DNA from: QNZT01 sp964573205
GTDB lineage: Bacteria > Campylobacterota > Campylobacteria > Campylobacterales > QNZT01
Length of the DNA: 16,528 bases
Assembly (NCBI GenBank): GCA_964573205.1
Contig: CAZNIT010000042.1
Coordinates: 1 to 16,528, forward strand
Direction: 5' to 3'
Shown here: one piece after another, positions 1 to 7,342 of the stretch
Layout: each line of letters opens with the position of its first letter
How positions within the stretch are numbered: position 1 is the stretch's first letter
The notes under the pieces: generated by a model
What the model was told of the DNA's origin: nothing
The model's database searches: none
What the model saw: the letters and a program-made list of their open reading frames with translations, nothing else
Program-made: the position numbers and the translations under genes

Positions 1-1359
1 TGCAGGACCGGCGATATCAAGATGAAGCCATTTATCTTTGTACTCCTCTTCCACGAAGTTGTCCAAAAAGAGTGCCGCGGTTATCGCTCCGCCGTATCTT
101 GAGCTGCTGATATTTGAGATATCGGCTATTTGGCTTTTTAAAAGTTTTTTGAGATATCTGTTAAAGGGTAGCGTAGAGGCTAATTCTCCGCTTTTATTCG
201 CGGCACTTAGATACGAGTGTTTAAGATCGCTGCTATGTCCCATTACTCCGGTGGTATATTCTCCTACGGCGACGACGCAAGCTCCGGTTAGCGTAGCGTA
301 GTCGAAAAGAAAGTCCGGTTTTTGTTCTGTTGCATAACAAAGACAATCTGCAAGTACGAGTCTTCCCTCTGCGTCGGTGTTTCTGACTTCTATCGTTTTC
401 CCATTTTTGGCTACTAGTACATCGTCGGGTTTGTAAGCGTTTGCTCCGATCATATTCTCACATGCTCCGACTATCGCATCTATCTCAAAAGGAAGCTTCA
501 ATCTCGCCGCACCTTCCAAGATGGAGATTACGGTAGCGGCGCCGCTTTTATCGGCTTTCATAGTAACCATATGCATACTCGGTTTCAAACTCAAACCGCC
601 GCTGTCGTACGTAAGTCCTTTTCCTACGAAAACGATCTTTTTTCGAGCGTTTTTAGGTCTATATTTCAGATGTATCAACCTGGGTTTATGAACGCTTGCG
701 CGAGATACCGCTAAAAAAGCTCCCATTTTTTGCTCTTCTAAAAAGTTCTCATCACCTACAAAGCATGTTACATCTTCAAGATCATCGGCAAGATCTTTTG
801 CATACTGGGCTAGAAGTACCGGTGTCATGTCATCTGGCGGAGTGTTTACTATCTCTTTTGCGTGATTTGTCGCTTCGGCGATTATTTCAGCTTGTTTTAC
901 TGCTATTTTCGCCGGTTCGAGATTAAGAGTTTTTTGTGCGTAATCTTCCAAAGATATTATGACCTCTTTTATAGAGAGAGACTTTTTTTCGCTCTTATAT
1001 CTGTCGAATGTATAAGTACCGAGTTTTATACCCTCGACTATCGCTTTTGTGTTGGTCACCGGACAATCTTTTATATACGAAGCTATTTTAACTCTTTCGT
1101 ATTCGCAGTTTGAGATTTTCTTCATTGCGTTGGAAACGGCTATTCTGATTTCGTCTCTTTCCAGCGAATCGACACCCGTATAGACTCGATGTTGATGAGG
1201 CAAAAATGCGCACTCATCCAAAGTACCTTCGAATTTTAGTGTTCTTAGATCATCTTTGTCTTTTATCCATTTGTGATCGAGATCTTTGTTTACGACTATG
1301 ATTATTTCACAATCAGCTTTTAGATTTTCAATTTTTTCTTCTGTTACGGTAAATTTCAT
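1..1359 (-). CDS. pepA: Leucyl aminopeptidase (M17), C-terminus beyond window
   Basis: Cytosolic di-metal aminopeptidase that removes N-terminal residues from peptides. The 453 codons present read from ATG at 1359 to the window edge, ending in LDIAGPA, so about 25-40 C-terminal residues are missing. Residues 1-150 are the variable N-terminal domain. The catalytic domain holds GKGLTYDSGG (246-255), KAD (268-270) and NTDAEGR (327-333). All expected active-site residues are present: K247, D252, D270, D329 and E331 as metal ligands, K259 and R333 as catalytic residues, each offset by 23 from E. coli PepA. The start overlaps the dedA stop as ATGA, and an AGAGGA Shine-Dalgarno sits about 6 bases upstream, so it is the last visible gene of the rpiB-apt-trpB operon and translationally coupled to dedA. 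Confidence 0.96.
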   Translation of the reverse strand, partial: MKFTVTEEKIENLKADCEIIIVVNKDLDHKWIKDKDDLRTLKFEGTLDECAFLPHQHRVYTGVDSLERDEIRIAVSNAMKKISNCEYERVKIASYIKDCPVTNTKAIVEGIKLGTYTFDRYKSEKKSLSIKEVIISLEDYAQKTLNLEPAKIAVKQAEIIAEATNHAKEIVNTPPDDMTPVLLAQYAKDLADDLEDVTCFVGDENFLEEQKMGAFLAVSRASVHKPRLIHLKYRPKNARKKIVFVGKGLTYDSGGLSLKPSMHMVTMKADKSGAATVISILEGAARLKLPFEIDAIVGACENMIGANAYKPDDVLVAKNGKTIEVRNTDAEGRLVLADCLCYATEQKPDFLFDYATLTGACVVAVGEYTTGVMGHSSDLKHSYLSAANKSGELASTLPFNRYLKKLLKSQIADISNISSSRYGGAITAALFLDNFVEEEYKDKWLHLDIAGPA

Positions 1360-1937
1360 TTTTTTCCTCTTCTTTCTAAATTTTTTTCTATCTCTTTTGT
1401 AAAACGGTATGCTCCGTATAAGAACGCCGCCACTATCGGTAGCGCTAAATACCAGTGTTCTTTGGCCTTTTTCAGGAGATTTAAGATCTCTTCCCCGAAA
1501 TAGTATGCCGGTATGATCGTTATAGCCGCCCATACCCAAGCGCTTAACAGATTGATAAGCGCATATTTTTTAGCGTCGTATCTTGTCAAACCGATCGACA
1601 TCGGTATAACGGTTCGAAGACCGTAAAGATAGCGCTGTATGAAGATGATCGGCCAGCCGTATTTTTTCAAAAGCAGATGTGCTACGGCAAATTTTCGTCT
1701 ATGCTTTCTCATCTTTTTATGTATATATTTTTTGGAGTAGCGACCTATGTAGAAATAGATCTGATCTCCCGTAAACCCTCCAAGTCCGGCTATAAAAATA
1801 GCCGTCGGCAGATTCATATGTCCCGTATGACACATGATTCCGGCCATAATCAGCCCCATCTCACCCTCTAAAACACTCCAGAAAAAGAGTACGATATAGC
1901 CATACTCTTGTAGAAGCGATATTAGCGTTTGTTCCAA
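1356..1937 (-). CDS. DedA-family inner membrane protein
   Basis: DedA/SNARE-associated (VTT) proteins are polytopic inner-membrane proteins; several are linked to undecaprenyl-phosphate or phospholipid translocation and membrane homeostasis. This 193-residue protein has hydrophobic segments near 10-30, 40-60, 95-115, 125-148 and 160-180. It shows the family pattern of an acidic residue in the first segment (LEGEMG), GDQIYFYIGRY near 57-67, and an R-x-x-x-G-x-R-x-x-x-P motif at about 102-113. The only sensible start is TTG at 1937, 14 bases after the trpB stop, with GGAA about 8 bases upstream. Its stop overlaps the pepA start (ATGA). The substrate cannot be read from sequence. Confidence 0.88.
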   Translation of the reverse strand: MEQTLISLLQEYGYIVLFFWSVLEGEMGLIMAGIMCHTGHMNLPTAIFIAGLGGFTGDQIYFYIGRYSKKYIHKKMRKHRRKFAVAHLLLKKYGWPIIFIQRYLYGLRTVIPMSIGLTRYDAKKYALINLLSAWVWAAITIIPAYYFGEEILNLLKKAKEHWYLALPIVAAFLYGAYRFTKEIEKNLERRGKK

Positions 1938-1951
1938 AAAACTATTCCGTT

Positions 1952-3154
1952 TTAATCGAAATGAAGCAGGTCTTTAGCCTGCATCATATCTTTGTCGCCG
2001 CGACCGGAGAGGTTTATGATTATCAGTTTATCCCGAATTCTCTCTTTTGGCGCTTTTTTTAACCAAGCTATCGCATGAGAGCTTTCAAATGCCGGTATAA
2101 TTCCCTCACATCTGCTAAGCCATACAAACGCATCGAGCGCTTCTTGATCGGTTATATTGTCGTATTCGGCGGCTCCTATCTCTTTTAGATATGCGTGTTC
2201 GGGACCTATCCCGGGATAATCAAGTCCCGCGGAGATAGAATGAGCCTCTAGTATTTGCCCATCTTCATCTTGCAGAAGATAACTCATCTGACCATGAAGA
2301 ACTCCCGGACTACCCTTTGCAAGACTCGCTCCATGCTTGCTATCAAGTCCCAGACCTCCCGCTTCTATGCCGACGCATTTTGTCTCTTTATCTTCTAAAA
2401 AACGGTTGAAGATTCCCATAGCGTTACTTCCTCCGCCGATACAAGCTACTACGAAATCCGGAAGTCTATTTTCAAGATTTAGTATCTGAGATCTCGCTTC
2501 ATAGCTTATTATGGATTGTATATCTCTTATCATCATAGGGTAGGGGTGAGGACCTGCTACCGTTCCGATGATATAGTAGGTGTCTCTAGCGTTTGTAACC
2601 CAGTGGCGGATTGCGTCGTTCATGGCGTCTTTTAGCGTGCGGCTTCCGCTTGTGACGCTATGGACATTTGCTCCTAAAAGCTTCATTCGAAAGACATTAA
2701 GCTCTTGTCTTTTTACATCCTTTTCACCCATAAATATATCGCATTCAAGCCCGAAAAGAGCCGCTACTGTTGCAGTAGCCACTCCGTGTTGTCCCGCACC
2801 GGTTTCGGCTATGACCTTCTTTTTCCCTAGTTTTTTGGCCAAAACGGCTTGAGCTACCGTATGGTTTATCTTGTGAGCGCCGGTATGGTTTAGATCTTCT
2901 CTCTTTAGATAGACTTTTGCTCCACACTCGTTTGAGAGGTTTTTTGCAAAATACAGGGGACTTGGACGACCGACATACTCTTTATAGTAGTAGTCTATCT
3001 CGCTCCAAAACTCTTTATCGAAACGAAGCTCTTTATAGCTTTTATCAAGCTCTAGAAGTGCGGGCATAAGAGTTTCAGGAACATATCGTCCTCCAAAAAT
3101 CCCAAAATGTCCCAATTCATCAGGATCGTATGGTGAGGGTTTTGGTATGTACAT
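1952..3154 (-). CDS. trpB: Tryptophan synthase beta chain
   Basis: PLP enzyme that condenses indole with serine to make tryptophan, normally as an alpha2-beta2 complex with TrpA. The 400-residue length is that of classical TrpB1. The PLP lysine is K95 in HKINH (94-98), the catalytic glutamate is E117 in AETGAG, and the phosphate-binding loop is GGGSNAMG (240-247). The N-terminus (GHFGIFGGRYVPETL) is typical of TrpB1 that partners TrpA. ATG at 3154 abuts the apt stop directly (TAG then ATG), with GGAG inside the apt tail as the ribosome binding site. No trpA or other trp gene is adjacent, so here it is carried in an apt/dedA/pepA operon rather than a trp operon. Confidence 0.97.
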   Translation of the reverse strand: MYIPKPSPYDPDELGHFGIFGGRYVPETLMPALLELDKSYKELRFDKEFWSEIDYYYKEYVGRPSPLYFAKNLSNECGAKVYLKREDLNHTGAHKINHTVAQAVLAKKLGKKKVIAETGAGQHGVATATVAALFGLECDIFMGEKDVKRQELNVFRMKLLGANVHSVTSGSRTLKDAMNDAIRHWVTNARDTYYIIGTVAGPHPYPMMIRDIQSIISYEARSQILNLENRLPDFVVACIGGGSNAMGIFNRFLEDKETKCVGIEAGGLGLDSKHGASLAKGSPGVLHGQMSYLLQDEDGQILEAHSISAGLDYPGIGPEHAYLKEIGAAEYDNITDQEALDAFVWLSRCEGIIPAFESSHAIAWLKKAPKERIRDKLIIINLSGRGDKDMMQAKDLLHFD

Positions 3155-3709
3155 CTAGTCGATCTCCAAAACGGAGTAAACCGAAGTGATCTCTTTTAGC
3201 TCTTCGTCTCCTCTTAAAAATGTAAGGTTTATGATAAAGCAGGCTTCCACACACTCGGCTCCCGATTTATCGATGAGGTTTGCCGCTGCTTTAGCCGTAC
3301 CGCCTGTTGCTATGAGATCGTCTATAAGAAGAACTCGCGGTTTTTCCTTGTCACAAGAAAAAGCGTCTATGTGTATCTCTATCTCGTCAAATCCGTACTC
3401 CAAAGCGTATTTTTCTCCAATGGTAGTGTAGGGGAGTTTTCCATGCTTTCTAATCGGCACGAAACCCTTTTTAAGCCTGTCAGCAAGTGCAGCGCCAAAT
3501 ATAAAACCGCGGCTATCGATTCCGGCTATAAAGTCAATATCAAGCTCTTCGTATCTCTCTTTTAGATGATCTATCAAAAAGTTAAATGCTTTTGGATCTT
3601 TTAAAAGCGTTGTTATATCTTTAAAGACTATTCCTGGTTTTGGAAAGTCTTTGACATCCCGTATGGAGCCTAAAAGAAACGATTTATCTTCGGGGGTAAG
3701 TGTTTTCAT
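3155..3709 (-). CDS. apt: Adenine phosphoribosyltransferase
   Basis: Purine salvage enzyme that makes AMP from adenine and PRPP in the cytosol. The 184-residue length is normal. It has the adenine-binding N-terminal motif FPKPGIVFKDIT (22-33), GIDSRGFIFG (63-72) and the type I PRPP-binding motif VLLIDDLIATGGT (126-138). ATG at 3709 has AGAGGT overlapping the stop of the upstream 27-codon ORF, 12 bases away. It is co-transcribed with trpB, whose start follows its stop without a gap. Confidence 0.97.
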   Translation of the reverse strand: MKTLTPEDKSFLLGSIRDVKDFPKPGIVFKDITTLLKDPKAFNFLIDHLKERYEELDIDFIAGIDSRGFIFGAALADRLKKGFVPIRKHGKLPYTTIGEKYALEYGFDEIEIHIDAFSCDKEKPRVLLIDDLIATGGTAKAAANLIDKSGAECVEACFIINLTFLRGDEELKEITSVYSVLEID

Positions 3710-3721
3710 ATAAAATTACCT

Positions 3722-3805
3722 CTATTTGAACATCGTATATTTCATTGCTAAAAAGCCTGCGGTCATAATTCCAAAGGCAATGTAGCCTATCAATTCTATC
3801 TCCAT
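3722..3805 (-). CDS. 27-residue membrane microprotein
   Basis: A short ORF that standard length cutoffs miss. It begins with ATG at 3805 behind a near-perfect Shine-Dalgarno (AAGGAGAAGAG) and ends TAG at 3722. The peptide has an acidic N-terminus (MEIE), one hydrophobic segment of about 17 residues (LIGYIAFGIMTAGFLAM) and a lysine-containing tail (KYTMFK), so it should be a single-pass inner-membrane peptide with its C-terminus in the cytoplasm. It lies exactly in the gap between the coiled-coil gene (16 bases upstream) and apt (12 bases downstream), and the apt ribosome binding site overlaps its stop, consistent with coupled translation. Function unknown. The strong ribosome binding site and operon position are the evidence that it is real. 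Confidence 0.72.
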   Translation of the reverse strand: MEIELIGYIAFGIMTAGFLAMKYTMFK

Positions 3806-3821
3806 CTCTTCTCCTTTGTGG

Positions 3822-4154
3822 TTATATAAGTGCTTCAATTTTTTCTTCGAGCTCTTTTATCTTTTGCTGAAGCTGATCGTTTTCAAGTTTTTGCTGAGAG
3901 TGTCTAGCTCTTAGCGTTTTGATGTTGTTTTTAGCTTTGTCAAGCTCTTCGGTCAGTATATCAATATTTCCTATCGCTCTTTGGAGTTGTTGGCGATATT
4001 TTCGTATCATAAGTTTGCTTTCGTCTATATTGCCTTTTTTGATCTGATTTATATTTAACTCCCTTTTATAGAGTGTTTTATAGTAGTTTAGCATGATCGT
4101 CAGGTAGATGATCACGAAAATAAAAGCGGTATATATAAACCAGTCGGTAAACAT
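3822..4154 (-). CDS. Membrane-anchored coiled-coil protein, function unknown
   Basis: 110 residues: one transmembrane helix at about 5-24 (FIYTAFIFVIIYLTIML), then a basic linker, then a long heptad-rich coiled coil from about 45 to 108, rich in Q, E, K and L. Topology is most likely N-terminus anchored with the coiled coil in the cytoplasm. The fold is reminiscent of small anchored coiled-coil proteins such as FtsB/FtsL-like or LapA-type proteins, but I see no family signature and do not assign one. Its start is 6 bases after the rpiB stop and lacks a good Shine-Dalgarno, suggesting translational coupling to rpiB. The next gene downstream is a 27-residue membrane peptide, so the two membrane products could work together; that is inference. 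Confidence 0.8.
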   Translation of the reverse strand: MFTDWFIYTAFIFVIIYLTIMLNYYKTLYKRELNINQIKKGNIDESKLMIRKYRQQLQRAIGNIDILTEELDKAKNNIKTLRARHSQQKLENDQLQQKIKELEEKIEALI

Positions 4155-4160
4155 CGTTAT

Positions 4161-4589
4161 CTAGGGTTCTATTTTTGCTACACGGTCGGCGTGTCTGCCG
4201 CCTTCGAAATTTGTTGCGCTCCAAGCTTTGAGGATAGACTCTATCACTCCGGCTCCGACGACTCTCTCTCCAAAACACAATACATTCGCGTCGTTATGTG
4301 CTCTTGCCATTTGAGCCGTATATGCGTCATGACACAAAGCGGCGCGAATACCTTCGTGTTTGTTTGCCGCAAGGCTCATACCTATACCTGTACCGCAAAT
4401 CAAAATACCGAAACTTCCGCTCTCTCCCAAAACCGCTTCGCTTAAAAGATGAGCGTAATCCGGATAATCGACTCTCTGTGCGGAGTCAGGCCCCAAATCT
4501 TCTATTTGATGACCAAGTCCTCGTACTATTTTTTTTACTGTCTCTTTCACTGCGAATCCGGCATGGTCGGTTGCTATGTAGTATTTCAT
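4161..4589 (-). CDS. rpiB: Ribose-5-phosphate isomerase B
   Basis: Interconverts ribose 5-phosphate and ribulose 5-phosphate in the non-oxidative pentose phosphate pathway. 142 residues, normal for RpiB/LacAB. Visible active-site elements are DHAG (8-11), DYPD (41-44), the catalytic cysteine C65 in CGTGIGMSLAANK (65-77), H98 in RAHND and R132. It is the first gene of the long minus-strand operon; its product supplies the PRPP pathway that Apt, four genes on, consumes. The start at 4589 has an AGAGAG ribosome binding site, and a TATAAT promoter lies about 30 bases further upstream. Confidence 0.96.
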   Translation of the reverse strand: MKYYIATDHAGFAVKETVKKIVRGLGHQIEDLGPDSAQRVDYPDYAHLLSEAVLGESGSFGILICGTGIGMSLAANKHEGIRAALCHDAYTAQMARAHNDANVLCFGERVVGAGVIESILKAWSATNFEGGRHADRVAKIEP

Positions 4590-4617
4590 GACTCTCTTTG
4601 TTTATGGAATTTCTTAT

Positions 4618-4623
4618 ATTATA
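4618..4623 (-). promoter_or_regulatory. -10 box of the rpiB operon promoter
   Basis: Perfect TATAAT on the minus strand, 28 bases before the rpiB ATG, in a very AT-rich stretch just past a terminator hairpin. No clear -35 box is visible, as is common for sigma-70 promoters in this phylum. Confidence 0.65.
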
Positions 4624-4651
4624 TCAAATTGTATATAAAAAAGGCAGCGAT

Positions 4652-4677
4652 AAAACGGGCGTAGCGCCCGTTTTTTT
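4652..4677. terminator. Rho-independent terminator hairpin
   Basis: A 10-bp perfect stem (AAAACGGGCG with CGCCCGTTTT) closes a TAG loop. On the minus strand it ends the host-attachment-family gene, overlapping its TAA stop, with a short T4 tail. On the plus strand it has a T7 tail. It insulates the rpiB operon from the gene upstream. Confidence 0.8.
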
Positions 4678-5119
4678 ATTGAAAAAAGGAGAGAATTTTG
4701 TTTTTATCTTCTTTTATGAGATTCAATTTTACGTTTTTTACGATCATATCTTTAGTTTGAGGCGAGAGTGCATCCAGAAGTTGTCTGTTGGACTCTTTCG
4801 GAAAAGCGATGAAAAGTTGTTTGGGTTGTTGGTCGTTTACGACGGACTCTATATCCGCCGCTATATCTTTGACGGTTCTTTTTTCAATCTGATCTTCGAG
4901 TTTGTTGTCTTCGATGTTGCCGCCTTTGAAGTTTCCGGCTTTATCGCTTACGAGTTCGCTTATCTTTTTATGTGTAGCTATATAATCGAGATCGCTTATA
5001 AGCTCCAGTGAGTAAGAGGTTTTCAATTCGTTTCCAACGATACCTTCATGTTTTATGACTTTGAAAACTTTTAGCTCTCCCAAATCCGCAATGATGATGA
5101 TAGTCCCTTCCAGCTTCAT
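4676..5119 (-). CDS. Host-attachment (Host_attach/eRF1-like) family protein
   Basis: 147 residues resembling the 'protein required for attachment to host cells' family (PF10116), whose fold is related to eRF1 domains. The N-terminal beta strand (TIIIIADLGELKVFKV), the middle segment ending in a short helix before PKQLFIAFPKES, and the C-terminal VKNVKLNLIKEDKNKILSFF match the family layout of a nucleotide-fold core ending in a 'K-x-L' tail. The family name comes from a plant-pathogen phenotype; the biochemical role is not established. The start has a perfect AAGGAGG, 7 bases upstream. It sits alone between its own promoter and a terminator, so it is probably monocistronic. Family call is from memory, moderate certainty. 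Confidence 0.65.
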   Translation of the reverse strand: MKLEGTIIIIADLGELKVFKVIKHEGIVGNELKTSYSLELISDLDYIATHKKISELVSDKAGNFKGGNIEDNKLEDQIEKRTVKDIAADIESVVNDQQPKQLFIAFPKESNRQLLDALSPQTKDMIVKNVKLNLIKEDKNKILSFFQ

Positions 5120-5147
5120 AACTTCCTCCTTATTATGGAATATTCAA

Positions 5148-5153
5148 ATTATA
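5148..5153 (-). promoter_or_regulatory. -10 box upstream of the host-attachment-family gene
   Basis: TATAAT on the minus strand, about 28 bases before the ATG at 5119, in the gap after the patatin gene. No convincing -35 box. Confidence 0.55.
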
Positions 5154-5176
5154 AAATATTTCATCTTGAATAGATG

Positions 5177-6049
5177 TTAAATTTTGGCTAATTTTTCATA
5201 TTCGAGAAGCTCTTGGTATGCCGTTTTGCGTCCGAAGTCTATTATCTTGGAAGCTTTGTGAAATTCATAAAAACCGCATAGATTTTTAGGTATATTTATG
5301 ATAATATCGGGTTGATGCGCGGCAAGTTCGTATCTGGTGATTAAATTTTGCATCGTCTCTATAGTTTTTGAAACGATGCTAAAGTAGTTCAACTCTTCGT
5401 TTTCATCTTTTGAGAAAAAGTTATTTTGTATAAATTCCGAAATTTTTGTCTGAATACTCTCTTCCTCTTGTGTAGCTTGGATCAAGTCGTCCGCTCTTTT
5501 TTCGCCGTTTAGATTTACCGCGATCAATAAATCGTTCGTATCGGAGAGTAACGGAACGGTCGGCAAAGGATTTAATATACCTCCGTCAACCAAAAGCTGT
5601 TTATCGTTTCCCTGCGGAGTAAAAACCGTAGGTATGGCTATAGATGCTCGGATGGCTTCTAAAAGATCTCCTTCTTGAAACCAAACCTCTTTTTGAGTAT
5701 TCAAGTCCGTTGCCACCGCTGTAAAATCTATCGGCAAATTTTCTATCATGACATTTTTACCCACTAGAGTTTCGAGTACATCGAAAACTTTATCGCCCTT
5801 TATGGCGCCTGTCGAAGCGAAAGAAAAATCGATAAGTTTTAATACCGAGAAGATATCCAAAGATAGAACCCACTCTTTATAGTCGTTTAATTTTCCGCAA
5901 GCGTAAAGGCCGCCTATTAGTGCACCCATAGAAGATCCGGAGATCGATTTTATCTCGTAACCGTGTTTTTCCAAAACTTCGATTATGCCAATATGCGTAT
6001 AACCTCTGGCTCCTCCGCTTCCTAAAACAAGTGAAACCGTTTTTTTCAT
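5177..6049 (-). CDS. Patatin-like phospholipase (RssA/YchK type)
   Basis: Serine lipid acyl hydrolase with a Ser-Asp dyad. 290 residues. The oxyanion-hole motif GSGGARG is at 10-16, the nucleophile elbow GSSMG at 38-42 with Ser40, and the catalytic Asp155 is in DGG (155-157), preceded by ASIAIPTVF, all standard for bacterial patatins. There is no signal peptide, so it should act in the cytoplasm or at the inner-membrane face. The C-terminal third (190-290) is family-variable and charged. The start at 6049 has GAGGA about 8 bases upstream. It lies about 60 bases downstream of the RNase P RNA and may use read-through from that promoter or a weak TAAAAT box in the gap. Physiological substrate unknown. 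Confidence 0.92.
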   Translation of the reverse strand: MKKTVSLVLGSGGARGYTHIGIIEVLEKHGYEIKSISGSSMGALIGGLYACGKLNDYKEWVLSLDIFSVLKLIDFSFASTGAIKGDKVFDVLETLVGKNVMIENLPIDFTAVATDLNTQKEVWFQEGDLLEAIRASIAIPTVFTPQGNDKQLLVDGGILNPLPTVPLLSDTNDLLIAVNLNGEKRADDLIQATQEEESIQTKISEFIQNNFFSKDENEELNYFSIVSKTIETMQNLITRYELAAHQPDIIINIPKNLCGFYEFHKASKIIDFGRKTAYQELLEYEKLAKI

Positions 6050-6111
6050 AATCAGTCCTCGAGAGTTTTTATGAAGCCATTTTACTGAAATTTATGTTTA
6101 TGAAAAGAAAG

Positions 6112-6434
6112 TGAAGCTACGGCGATAAGCCGGGTTCTGTCGCGGGTGATTATTTGTCTGAGATCTTTTTTACAAAAGATTTTTAGCGAAGCGCCTAAAA
6201 GTTTGAGACATTTACCATACGCTTCTTGCTGCAGGCTGGGTTTACCTGGCCGCTATGATCGCTCAAAGCACCGGTGAGCTCTTACCTCGCCCTTTCACCC
6301 TTACCGTAAAAACGGCGGTTTACTTTCTGTTGCACTTGCCCTCGGGTTACCCCGGCCATCCGTTAGATGGAGCCTTGTCTCAATGCAGCCCGGACTTTCC
6401 TCTGGCAAAGCCAGCAATCACCTACCGTAGCTTG
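6112..6434 (-). ncRNA. rnpB: RNase P RNA
   Basis: Catalytic RNA of RNase P, which matures the 5' ends of tRNAs. Read on the minus strand it has the conserved core GAGGAAAGTCCGGGCT, then ACAGAAAGTAAACCGCC, GGTGAAAGGGCGAGGTAAGAG, and the 3' signature ACAGAACCCGGCTTATCG. The ends pair as helix P1: AAGCTACGG at 6433-6425 with CCGTAGCTT at 6122-6114, a 9-bp perfect match that fixes the termini within a few bases. About 323 nt, a normal bacterial type A size. Exact 3' end is uncertain because a T-rich run follows. Confidence 0.95.
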
Positions 6435-6439
6435 AGCGT

Positions 6440-6445
6440 ATTATA
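6440..6445 (-). promoter_or_regulatory. -10 box of rnpB
   Basis: TATAAT on the minus strand ending 7 bases before the first base of helix P1 (A6433), exactly where the start of transcription of a stable RNA should fall. Upstream is T-rich without a clear -35. Confidence 0.8.
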
Positions 6446-6505
6446 CCATAAATATAAAAAAATCGTTTAGATTGGTAGCATAGTAAAGAAGAATATTCTT
6501 TTTAG

Positions 6506-6533
6506 TTGAATGTTTTGTACTAAAAGCTATATT
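6506..6533 (+). promoter_or_regulatory. Candidate promoter of the thioredoxin gene
   Basis: TTGAAT (6506-6511) and TATATT (6528-6533) are separated by 16 bases, about 50 bases before the thioredoxin ATG. A perfect 12-bp palindrome, AAGAATATTCTT, lies just upstream at 6489-6500, and an inverted repeat begins within the -10. Confidence 0.4.
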
Positions 6534-6560
6534 TAATGTTAAAATAATAAAACATTAAAT
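6531..6560. repeat. 10-bp inverted repeat with 10-base spacer, possible operator
   Basis: ATTTAATGTT at 6531-6540 and AACATTAAAT at 6551-6560 are perfect reverse complements separated by 10 bases. Centre-to-centre spacing of the arms is 20 bases, about two helical turns, and the repeat overlaps the predicted transcription start of the thioredoxin gene. That is the geometry of a dimeric repressor site. It could instead be a weak AT-only RNA hairpin. Confidence 0.5.
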
Positions 6561-6581
6561 GCAGTTGAAGGAGAAACAATT

Positions 6582-6983
6582 ATGAAAAAAACTTTAGCGA
6601 TTTTCGTCGCATTGATGCTTTATGTAAGTTCGTCATTAGCGTTTGAGCATCTAAAAACTCTCGAAGAGTTTGAAAAAACTATCAAAAAAGGCAATGTCAT
6701 AGTGGAATTTTACGCTCCATGGTGCGAACCTTGCAAAGAGATGAAGGTGAATTTAAAAAAAATTGACCGAAAAAAAGAGAAAATCAGGATATATCAGGTA
6801 AATATTGAAAAAAGTCAAGAAATTGTCGATAAATATGGAACACCTCAGGTTCCGGCCATACTTTACATTAAGGATGGAAAAATCTTGCAGGGGTTTATAG
6901 GTCTTAAACATATGAAAGAGTTAAAAAGCGATATAAAAAGATATTTTAAAACTGAAAGTGTGAAGGTAGTCTCCAAAAGTTAA
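6582..6983 (+). CDS. Periplasmic thioredoxin-like protein
   Basis: Small exported thiol-disulfide protein. 133 residues: a signal peptide at 1-20 (basic MKK, hydrophobic core, likely cut after SLA), then one thioredoxin domain of about 105 residues. The redox site is WCEPC with C48 and C51 (glutamate in place of the usual glycine of cytosolic WCGPC), and the cis-proline is P91 in QVPAI. A charged KTESVKVVSKS tail ends the protein. Start at 6582 has AAGGAGA about 7 bases upstream. It is monocistronic, between its own promoter and a terminator at 7005. Whether it acts as a reductant or oxidant is not decided by the sequence; no DsbD or Dsb partner is nearby. Confidence 0.9.
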   Translation: MKKTLAIFVALMLYVSSSLAFEHLKTLEEFEKTIKKGNVIVEFYAPWCEPCKEMKVNLKKIDRKKEKIRIYQVNIEKSQEIVDKYGTPQVPAILYIKDGKILQGFIGLKHMKELKSDIKRYFKTESVKVVSKS

Positions 6984-7004
6984 GTAAATATCTCACGAAA
7001 TTTT

Positions 7005-7044
7005 AAAGATCGGGGAGTTATTTTGGCTTAACCGATCTTTTTTT
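7005..7044 (+). terminator. Rho-independent terminator of the thioredoxin gene
   Basis: AAAGATCGG at 7005-7013 pairs with CCGATCTTT at 7032-7040, leading into a T7 run. The 18-base loop is long. It lies 22 bases past the thioredoxin stop. Confidence 0.8.
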
Positions 7045-7197
7045 ATATAAAAATTATAATTTTTTACTGTTTATTATTTTAACAAAATCAAAAAATAGTG
7101 CGAGTGTGTTCCAAAAATTCTACAAAATCGTACAACTAACTTCAAAAGTAAAGAAAAAATGACTAAACATATATTTCATTTGGACGATAATTTAAGG

Positions 7198-7225
7198 TAA
7201 GAATTCGGAAATCTCAGAATTCTTA
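7198..7225. repeat. 9-bp inverted repeat in the long intergenic region
   Basis: TAAGAATTC at 7198-7206 and GAATTCTTA at 7217-7225 are perfect reverse complements with a 10-base spacer. There is no T-run, so it is not a terminator. It lies about 75 bases upstream of the next promoter, where a regulator could bind. The rest of 7045-7279 shows only AT-rich sequence, and no supported gene. Confidence 0.45.
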
Positions 7226-7279
7226 AAATAGTTTGAGAAATATGTTTTCAGGTCAAATAATAACAATAAATTATATTAA

Positions 7280-7308
7280 TTGACTCTGTGAATGATATTT
7301 CTTATACT
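7280..7308 (+). promoter_or_regulatory. Sigma-70 promoter of the cysteine-rich exported protein
   Basis: TTGACT at 7280-7285 and TATACT at 7303-7308, with the ideal 17-base spacing. Transcription should begin near 7315, about 28 bases before the ATG. Confidence 0.75.
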
Positions 7309-7342
7309 ATCAGAGTAAAAATTATTTTCCAAAGGAGTTCAT

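Noticed and set aside
6255..6470. 71-codon plus-strand ORF
   Set aside because: It is the complement of the RNase P RNA; no ribosome binding site and full overlap with conserved rnpB sequence.
7159..7200. 13-codon ORF just before the inverted repeat, possible leader peptide
   Set aside because: No real Shine-Dalgarno, no promoter in front, and no terminator after the hairpin.
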